Origin: Mixophyes australis
Taxonomy: Eukaryota > Chordata > Amphibia > Anura > Limnodynastidae
DNA length: 64,000 nucleotides
Assembly: GCA_036250195.1 (NCBI GenBank)
Contig: JAVHZZ010000009.1
Coordinates: 46,663,061 to 46,727,060 of the forward strand
Direction of reading: 5' to 3'
Part shown: piece by piece, positions 57,519 to 64,000 of the stretch
How the letters are laid out: every line of letters starts with the position of its first letter
Numbering within the stretch: position 1 is the first letter of the stretch
The notes under the pieces: generated by a model
Databases searched by the model: none
Told to the model about the DNA's origin: nothing
The model's input: only the letters and a program-made list of their open reading frames with translations
Made by a program: the position numbers and the translations under genes

Positions 57519-57560
57519 GGCGACACGTTTCGTCCTCTTTTTGAGGACTTTTCATAGCCA
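57519..57560 (-). ncRNA. Hammerhead-ribozyme-like motif in PLE-3
   Basis: The minus strand reads, in order: TGGC (stem I), CTATGAAAA (core; CTGATGA expected, the first G appears lost), GTCCTC-AAAAA-GAGGAC (perfect stem II), GAAAC, a short GT stem III, the cleavage triplet GTC, and GCCA closing stem I. Hammerhead ribozymes are known in the terminal repeats of Penelope-like elements. The core lesion suggests this copy is inactive. Confidence 0.65.
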
Positions 57561-58372
57561 TATTGATTAACATTATATCACCTCCTATCTATAGGAGGTC
57601 TATATTAACTCTCATTGGATCACTTACAGGTGTTCCTTAGTTAATCGATCTCTCACATGACTCATCTCTCCATTCAATTCCTGGAGCAAGTGTAAAAATC
57701 TATATAGACTCTTTAAATAGGAAAAAACAAATGGAGTACTCATACAAATACATTTGAATTCCTTATAAAAATAAATCTTACATAAAAACACAATTATGAC
57801 TAGTTAATCATCTCAATAATTTGCAATTGTCTTGAATAAAATCTTTTAGTTTTTTGGTGTCCCACATTCATTTTAACCTCCACTCAAAACATAACTCTAC
57901 TCTATGGCATCACATAAATGTTTGAGTAGTTAACCGTCTGAGTTCTCACAAAATATATAATATTCACTAATCTTATAATCATATATTAATGATTCTAAAT
58001 TCCCTCTAATAGTTTAATTCCTCATCATAATACATCAATAAAGCACTAATAACCTCTTTATATGGGTACATTTTTCGAGTAATATAAAAAGTTCTGGGTT
58101 ATTATTTAACACCCACAATCTATACCAACAAAAACAATCCGATTAATCTTTTATTATCATTTTTTCTTTTTCTATTTATTATCATATTAGACTTATAAAA
58201 GATCTTCTCATTTTCAATGTCGTCATAAATTCACATTTTATTGAGTTGGCAGTACTCACATCAAAACAGATAACTTTGTTCGAAACCCTCAGTTAGAGGA
58301 CTGCATTACATAAACAAATCGTTTCTAATAGTAATGGATAAATTATCCTATCCATTCAGATAACTCTTATAC

Positions 58373-58741
58373 CTACAAATACCAGTCATTAAACTCGAAG
58401 GTCTCATTGAGACCTTCTGGAAACATAGTTTGTAGTTTAAAAATCCAGGTGGCTTCACCACGACATAGATTTCTAAACCTATTTCCCCCTCTAATTGTAA
58501 CATCAAATCTTTCAATTCCTATCAATTTGATACTAGTCAGGTCACCTTTATGTTTTTCCACAAAATGTCTCGACATCCCAAGGGTAAGTATTCCCTTTTT
58601 TATATTCAACCTATGTTCTCTGAAGTGAACCTTCAGGGGGCCAGTGGTTCTACTTACGTACTGGAGGCCACACAGACACTTCAACACATAAACAATATAG
58701 GCTGTATCACAATTAGTAAACTGGGAAATTTCGTATTCCAT
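58373..58741 (-). CDS. PLE-3 GIY-YIG endonuclease fragment
   Basis: A 122-codon open frame: AYIVYVLKCLCGLQYVSRTTGPLK (GIY-YIG motif, with YVS in place of YVG), REHRLNIKKG, MSRHFVEKHKG. It ends in the conserved GEATWIFKLQTMFPEGLN segment. The N-terminal part is removed by the ERV insertion. The Gly-to-Ser change in the second motif probably disables it. Confidence 0.85.
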   Translation of the reverse strand: MEYEISQFTNCDTAYIVYVLKCLCGLQYVSRTTGPLKVHFREHRLNIKKGILTLGMSRHFVEKHKGDLTSIKLIGIERFDVTIRGGNRFRNLCRGEATWIFKLQTMFPEGLNETFEFNDWYL

Positions 58742-58743
58742 AC

Positions 58744-59611
58744 TGTTATGAGCGTTTTGTCGCTATCCAATAACGATTGTCGAATCTCGATTTGTGTTTC
58801 CAACGCACAAATATTTATTCTCAAAAAGCAGCAGAATATATTCAAGCAAAATAATAATAAGTACAGCCGTTATTTATCGCAGGCGGTCTGGATCCAGTGT
58901 ACAGTCATTCACTCCTGAAGTCTGTGGTCAAGGTGACTGAACACTACATGAGAGCTACTGCTTATATGCAAACAGAGATACAGTGAAACAATGCAGGTGG
59001 TATAGCTTGCTTCTATTTGGTCCAGGCATCAGGAGGGTCCAGGGGGTTACACATCATAGGCTGATTCAATCTAAGGAATCCAAAGGTGGGGGTCTCTCCA
59101 GGGGATGAGCTCTGTTCTTCCCGCCAAACTGCTCTGTTCTTCCCGCCACACTCCAATTACAATCAGTCTATTAGCATTTGACAGTTAATATCATATTAAA
59201 GGTTTATTCCCTGACATCAATAGCTAGAGTATGCAATGTGCGATCTCTTCGCCGAATGCACCGAACAGCTGCTGATGTAAAGGGGATTACTATGATATTA
59301 GACATGACACATTTCTTTTAACCTGAACCCTATGTATCACTAATATGCATATAACTTATAATATTACACATAAACACTACTATATTTCGACATAAATAAC
59401 TATGTGTTGCAACTACGATTAATGTGTACTATTTACAAATGTGTGTGTTGGTGCGAATGCATATTAAAGTGTAAAAACTGTTATTGCCACGTGTTGCGGC
59501 TGGATACGCCCTTCCACGCGGTAGCGTGCTCTGCGCATAATTTCAGACAAGGACAATCAAGTTTGCTCGAAATCAATTGAAATGACTTTATCCAATTTGC
59601 TGACTTCGACA
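58744..59611 (-). repeat. ERV 3' LTR, 868 bp
   Basis: On the minus strand it begins TGTCGAAGTC right after a polypurine tract and ends CTCATAACA. It has a TATA-like box (gcatataagc, about 58962-58971) and AATAAA (58814-58819), so U3, R and U5 are in order. The matching 5' LTR lies beyond 64000. It adjoins the PLE-3 open frame. Confidence 0.88.
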
Positions 59612-59626
59612 GCTCCACCCTTTGAT
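59612..59626 (-). promoter_or_regulatory. ERV polypurine tract
   Basis: On the minus strand ATCAAAGGGTGGAGC directly precedes the TG of the LTR, the normal plus-strand primer site of retroviruses. Confidence 0.85.
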
Positions 59627-59662
59627 AGTGTTATGAACTATCACCTAATAACCGTCTCAAGT

Positions 59663-61240
59663 TCAGGAATTATACAACACCTCTTCACAGACCATGATCT
59701 CGGTATCTCTCACCTCCCTTTCAGTCTTGTTCTCAGTGTTTCTCCTAGAAGACTGTTTTCCACACTTCAACACAGTAGGAACACATTTGACACATAAACC
59801 AATTGCTAAGATTACACCCAGTATAAGGAGAAGGAGCTTACCTACACTAGCAACCATTTCCTGTACCCATTCCCCCAGACCAGAGAACCATTTCACAGGA
59901 TTCAACCACGAGAACCATCCTGCCACCTTTTCCCCGATCTCATATAACGAAGAATTATGGTTCCTTCGAAATTCCCATTTCAGTTGCAGAATTTCATCCA
60001 TCTTCCGGTCTATAACCTCCTTAGGGTCATCCGTATTATTGGTGATGTATGTGCAACATTTGACACCAAACTGGGTGGCCAGTGTCACACAGTACCCACC
60101 AGTAATAGAGGTGAGATAATTTTGTACCAGTCTATGTTGCACCAACTCCTTTTTGTATGCTTGTAGCTCCCTTCCAGTATACCTGAAAGTGCCATCATAC
60201 ATCTTGGTGGTATTGTTTATCAGTTTAGCTAGGTCTTGTATATATTTAAAGTTTAATGTTCCCCGAGCGGTCCTGGTGAGATCTAGAGCAACCATAACTT
60301 GGAAACCCGCGGTTTCACTAATCAATTTTGTAGCTATGGGTTCCTCACCAGGAATCATATTTCTCTTGCCACAGTGTTCATACTGTGTGTGTATGTATGG
60401 TGGTGATGTAGTCTTGTGAATACCAACCATTTCATCATGAGTAATAGTCATGATTTCAGGAACCAGTTTAGCTAAGAAACACAAACCCTTGGAATTTAAA
60501 GTCACCCAGGAATAAGCTTTTCTCCCACAAACAAAGTACACATCATCAGGGAGAACATAAGGAACAGTATGCCCATTAATTATATCACATAAGGTTTTGA
60601 CAAAACTACCCATGCCTAGTGCCTCCATTTGTTCGAGACACGTGTCAGCATGGATGACATTCTTACAATTACCTATAGAGACCTTTCCAATGGATACTTT
60701 CTTATGTTTAGTTACACGCCCTAATTTGTGGTGTCCATCAACAGTCCTGCCTATTGGTGACCTTACAAGTCTCCTTCCAAAATGAGTGTGGCTAGCCATT
60801 GTCTGATCGTATAGGTCAGCTTCCCAATTCTCCAGACGCTTTGCATGAGAGATGTTTAGGCACAGCAAGGATCTGTCTAAGGAGTATTGTCGAAGCTTCA
60901 GACTAGGGGACCTAGTGTTATTGTACCTCCCTTCTATGGGCCTCCCTCCCTTCAATTCTAGTACCTCAGAGATGTTTAGTGGGAATGGTACTAGTCCTAA
61001 GTTATGCTGTCCCTGAGGCACATGTGAGCACACCCAGCACTCACTTTGATTTAGAACCTTACCCACTAAGGAGTGATAATCCTCCAGAGGATGCCCGCCC
61101 ATGTCCAGGGTACTGGTGGATTTGCATCGCTGGATGCACGTTTCTTCAATTAGGGAATCACAGAACTTACAGATACAATACTCATCAGACAATAGCCCCT
61201 CACACTGTCTCCGAGTTCCCGAGCTAGCAGACCTTTTCAT
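59663..61240 (-). CDS. env: ERV envelope glycoprotein, uninterrupted frame
   Basis: 525 codons from ATG at 61240 without a stop. The surface part has a CWVC motif (residues 68-71). The transmembrane part has a GGYC..KCC cysteine cluster (ten residues between first Cys and the CC pair, against six in gammaretroviruses), N-glycosylation sites, a Trp-rich WFSWLNPVKWF stretch before the membrane, a hydrophobic anchor (LLLLILGVILAIG) and a tail of about 38 residues. No clear hydrophobic signal peptide follows the ATG, and no canonical RxKR cleavage site was seen. The frame also continues 20 codons upstream into the inserted LTR, which is accidental. The ATG lies two codons after the integrase stop once the LTR is discounted. 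Confidence 0.85.
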   Translation of the reverse strand: MKRSASSGTRRQCEGLLSDEYCICKFCDSLIEETCIQRCKSTSTLDMGGHPLEDYHSLVGKVLNQSECWVCSHVPQGQHNLGLVPFPLNISEVLELKGGRPIEGRYNNTRSPSLKLRQYSLDRSLLCLNISHAKRLENWEADLYDQTMASHTHFGRRLVRSPIGRTVDGHHKLGRVTKHKKVSIGKVSIGNCKNVIHADTCLEQMEALGMGSFVKTLCDIINGHTVPYVLPDDVYFVCGRKAYSWVTLNSKGLCFLAKLVPEIMTITHDEMVGIHKTTSPPYIHTQYEHCGKRNMIPGEEPIATKLISETAGFQVMVALDLTRTARGTLNFKYIQDLAKLINNTTKMYDGTFRYTGRELQAYKKELVQHRLVQNYLTSITGGYCVTLATQFGVKCCTYITNNTDDPKEVIDRKMDEILQLKWEFRRNHNSSLYEIGEKVAGWFSWLNPVKWFSGLGEWVQEMVASVGKLLLLILGVILAIGLCVKCVPTVLKCGKQSSRRNTENKTEREVRDTEIMVCEEVLYNS

Positions 61241-61246
61241 AACCCC

Positions 61247-62092
61247 TGGACCAAGCTTGATAATATCACGCGCCGGGTGTTCGGGCAGCGCACCCGACAC
61301 CCGGCAGACTTACCTGTCATCGGCGCGCCGCTTCCCGCTGGGCGCCGCCATCTTGGATCTGGGTCTGCGCATGCGCAGACCCGGCGGCTGCATTAATTCC
61401 TCTGCCTTCTGTTGATTGGTCCTTCTCCTTGGCGGCAAGTTTAAAAAGAACCTCCTCTCTATCTTAAGTGCCTGTTCTTTGAGTCACCTCCTGGTAATAG
61501 AAGTGGCTTCCTGTTGCCTTCCAGCAATTCTCCTCCACATAGTGGACTGCAGAGCTGACGCTTACTCTCCTCAACTTTTCATTTGTCACACAGTGACCTA
61601 CAGAGCTGACGCTCATCTACGGAAATCTCCTCTACATTGTCTACAGAGCTGACGCTCACTCTTCTAAACTTTCCGCCACATAGTGGTCTGCAGAGCTGAC
61701 GCTCAGTCTCCTGAATTCTCCACCACAGAGTGGCCTGCAGAGCTGACGCTCGTCCCCTGTAATCAACCCTACGTTTGTCTGCAGACCTGACGCTCATTCT
61801 CCTGAACTTTACACCACATAGTGGTCTATAGAGCTGACGCTCACCCTCCTGTATCCACTTCATCTGCGGATTATTTTTCTACTTTTGTTTTGTCATACTG
61901 CAAATTTCTATACCAGTGCACTGGTTTTTGTGTGTTTTATATCTTCATATATTACCATTACAATTTTACATCATATTTACACTTTTGACATTAACCAGAT
62001 TCACCACTTCTTTATTCCATATTTGTTTTTATGTAGGTCATACTTTGCGCAAGTGTATTTGAATTTCCATTGTTGTATGTAGGGGTGGGACA
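61247..62092 (+). repeat. Solo LTR between ERV pol and env, 846 bp
   Basis: Starts TGGACCAAGC and ends GGTGGGACA, flanked by CCCC (61243-61246, 62093-62096). Features on the plus strand: a GC hairpin (61272-61305), a YY1-like gccgccatcttgg (61346-61358), a perfect 22-bp palindrome around tgcgcatgcgca (61361-61382), a ggcaagtttaaaaag box (about 61434), and seven copies of a unit of about 47 bp with gagctgacg (61552-61840). The short low-complexity duplication is weak alone, but removing the LTR leaves a contiguous ERV. Confidence 0.8.
61552..61845 (+). repeat. 47-bp tandem array inside the solo LTR, 7 copies
   Basis: The motif gagctgacg (gacctgacg once) falls at 61552, 61603, 61646, 61693, 61740, 61784 and 61831, with spacings of 43-51 bp. 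Units share ctgcagagctgacgctca and a ccacatagtgg block. Confidence 0.9.
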
Positions 62093-62096
62093 CCCC

Positions 62097-63150
62097 TTAT
62101 AACTCTGTGCAGCATTGTTGACCTATTCTAGAGCAGCGCCATTTGAACCCTTGCGGTCTGTTAAACAACCTGAACGTAAGAAATTGCATAACATAGCCCC
62201 CAGGTTCAACATCATCACAGTTCGTTTCTGGCATACCAGGTGACAGCATTTTTAGTTTTTGTTGTTGTTGCTTTAGCTGTCTGCTCATTTTTATAAGATA
62301 TTGTACAGTCACTTCATTATTACACTTCACGTCGTCTTGTGGACTCACGATCAAATAAGGTTGTCGGCCGAACAGTATCTCAAAGGGGGACAGATTAAGA
62401 GGAGGTCTAGGGGTGGTTCGAATGCTATGAAGGACTAGTGGCAAAGCTTCAGGCCACGCCAACCCAGTTTCAGCCATTAGCTTACCAAGCTTGTTCTTTA
62501 TAGTACCATTTACTCTTTCCACCTTACCACTGGCTTGTGGTCGGTAAGGGGTGTGGAGTCTGCTCTGAATCCCATAAGCTTACACATATTTTGGAAGATA
62601 TCACCAGTAAAGTGGGTACCCCTATCACTTTCAATGATTCTAGGGATACCGAACCTACACACAAACGCTTGTACAATTTTCTTTGCAGTGAACACAGCAG
62701 TATTAGTGGCTGCTGGATATGCTTCTACCCAACCGGAAAACACATCAATACATACTAACACATACTTTAGATTCCTGCAAGGTGGTAATTGGATATAGTC
62801 AATTTGTATTACCTGAAAAGGTCCGTCTGTAGGAGGGATGGCTCAGTTGGAATAGTTTTCCCGACATTTTTCCTCAAACAAGTAAGACATAACATTGCTT
62901 TCTTACCAGCCTGAGAGGAAAATCCAGGAGCCCACCAGTATGCTCTCACCAGTTTGTACATACCTTCTTTACCCAGGTGAGTCAGACCGTGTGCTGCTTC
63001 AGCCAGGCTTGGATAATATGTTCGGGGGGCTACAGGCTTACCTTGTCCATCCCTCCAGAGTCCTGAGGATTCTTGACCACATCCCTTCGCCTTCCAGACC
63101 GCCTTTTCCTGCAGGGAACACAAATCTTGTATTTCAATTAATTTCTGCAT
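62097..63150 (-). pseudogene. pol: ERV integrase, broken frames
   Basis: The zinc region reads HGLTHLGKEGMYKLVRAYWW and CLTCLRKN (about 63000-62870). The core has VCIDVFSGWVEAYPA (first Asp, about 62750), ESDRGTHFTGD (second Asp, about 62620) and a GxxERVNGTIKNKL segment (Glu region, about 62520). SPFEILFGRQP follows at about 62385. The end is weak and shifts frame near 62180. At least three frame breaks separate the pieces. The sequence style is gamma-/epsilonretrovirus-like. Confidence 0.88.
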
Positions 63151-63159
63151 GTCTAATGT

Positions 63160-64000
63160 CTAAAAAACCATCATAGTCTCGGTCGATACAGTCAGAGGTT
63201 GCCCTGCTGCCCATTTAGCAGCTTCGTCCGCCCTATTATTGCCCAATGACACCGGGTCTTCTTCAGAGGTATGGGCTTTGCACTTTATGACGGCTACTGT
63301 CTTGGGTAACTGTATCGCTGTCAAAAGTCCTTTTATGTGTTGTGAGTGTGCCACTGGCGTACCTGCTGCTGTCGTAAAGTTTCTAAGACGCCAAAGGGCC
63401 CCAAAATCATGCACTACCCCGAAGGCGTACCTAGAGTCAGTATATATATTAGCTGATTTACCTTCTGCCAACTCACACGTTCTCCTTAATGCTACTAGTT
63501 CAGCCACTTGGGCTGAGTGAGGTGGGCCAAGGGGTTCAGCTTCTACCACACCCTGATCGTCTACAACAGCGTAACCAGTACAGAGTTCTCCCATCTCTGT
63601 CTGTCTATGACAACTCCAGTCTGTATAAAACGTAAAATCAACATTTTCTAAGGGGGTGTCACGTATGTCGGGCCTTGCAGTAAAGGTCTGTTTCAGGTGT
63701 TCCAAACAATCATGCATATCAGTACTCTTACCTAACTCATCATCATCCAGGGTCTCCTCACCTCCCACCCTTTGTGTCTCTGGAGACACATATGGAAGGT
63801 ATGTAGCTGGATTTAAGGTGCTACATTGTTTGATGGTGATGTTTGAGGGTGCCATCAGAGCTAGTTCCCACTTTGTGAATCTAGCTGAAGAAACATGTCT
63901 GGTTTGAGCTGAATTTAACAGAGCTGATACAGCATGGGGTGTATAGACAGTTGAATTATGTCCTAATACTACCTCCTCGCTCTTACTTACCAGAAGAGTA
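63160..64000 (-). pseudogene. pol: ERV RNase H and connecting pol sequence
   Basis: RNase H: FYTDWSCH (family usually TDGS), AQVAELVALRRTCELAEGK, NIYTDSRYAF, then IKCKAHTS and NNRADEAAKWAAG, ending near 63160. The catalytic Asp-Glu-Asp-Asp set is visible. Upstream (63855-64000) the reading continues toward the RT connection and leaves the window. A stop and frame change separate it from integrase. Confidence 0.85.

Larger units (their letters stand above)
57290..58743 (-). mobile_element. Penelope-like element 3 (3' part)
   Basis: On the minus strand: a GIY-YIG region (58741-58373), then a long AT-rich 3' UTR ending with a hammerhead-like tail motif at 57519-57560. Its 5' side is cut at 58743/58744, where the ERV LTR begins. 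Confidence 0.75.

Noticed and set aside
61241..61300. Extra 20 codons at the start of env
   Set aside because: They are encoded by the inserted solo LTR and were not part of the ERV.

Overview
The window looks like vertebrate nuclear DNA, most likely from a frog or another amphibian. It is AT-rich and intron-like, and it is packed with transposons from nearly every vertebrate class: Ty3/Gypsy, a Gmr1-type Gypsy, L2 and L1 LINEs, Penelope-like elements with GIY-YIG domains, hAT, Tc1/mariner, foldback MITEs and a class I endogenous retrovirus. The species call is inference from this repertoire; no species marker was seen.

Host gene. Four exons on the minus strand (48464-48569, 41710-41894, 37620-37734, 22885-23169) join in a consistent phase with AG/GT borders. 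They encode the end of an ARL13-type ADP-ribosylation-factor-like GTPase: the G4 motif NKQD, the EPCSA (G5) segment, then a tail. The gene runs right to left across about 26 kb, and its 5' exons were not found. Most transposons between 23 and 48 kb therefore lie in its introns.

Layout. 1-5755: decayed Gypsy-1 on the minus strand, with a foldback element inside gag. 5775-11091: a Gmr1-type LTR (minus) split by a 4.6-kb L2 LINE that has eleven 73-bp 5' monomers. 11092-11890: Tc1 and MITE scraps. 12071-17401: a nearly complete Gypsy-2 (plus) with paired LTRs and a perfect GGATG target duplication. 18000-21515: a Gmr1-like element whose integrase lies before the reverse transcriptase. 22243-29947: a palindromic MITE, the last ARL13 exon, an L2 tail, a solo LTR, a Tc1, and a hAT inserted in a MITE. 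31930-36240: two Penelope-like elements arranged head to head. 37910-39917: a Tc1 with three insertions. 44300-49345: a degraded LTR element with a solo LTR and a minisatellite, then two hAT-type MITEs. 50041-54038: a Tc1 split by a 1.4-kb insert and a 1.7-kb solo LTR. 54042-57110: Gypsy-3 and L1 remnants. 57290-58743: a third Penelope-like element with a hammerhead-like motif. 58744-64000: the 3' half of a class I ERV (minus) with an uninterrupted env; a solo LTR sits just before the env ATG.

No prokaryotic genes, CRISPR arrays, rRNA or tRNA genes were recognised. The genes here do not form a pathway. The window is a host gene in a landscape of nested insertions, and several target-site duplications give the order of events.
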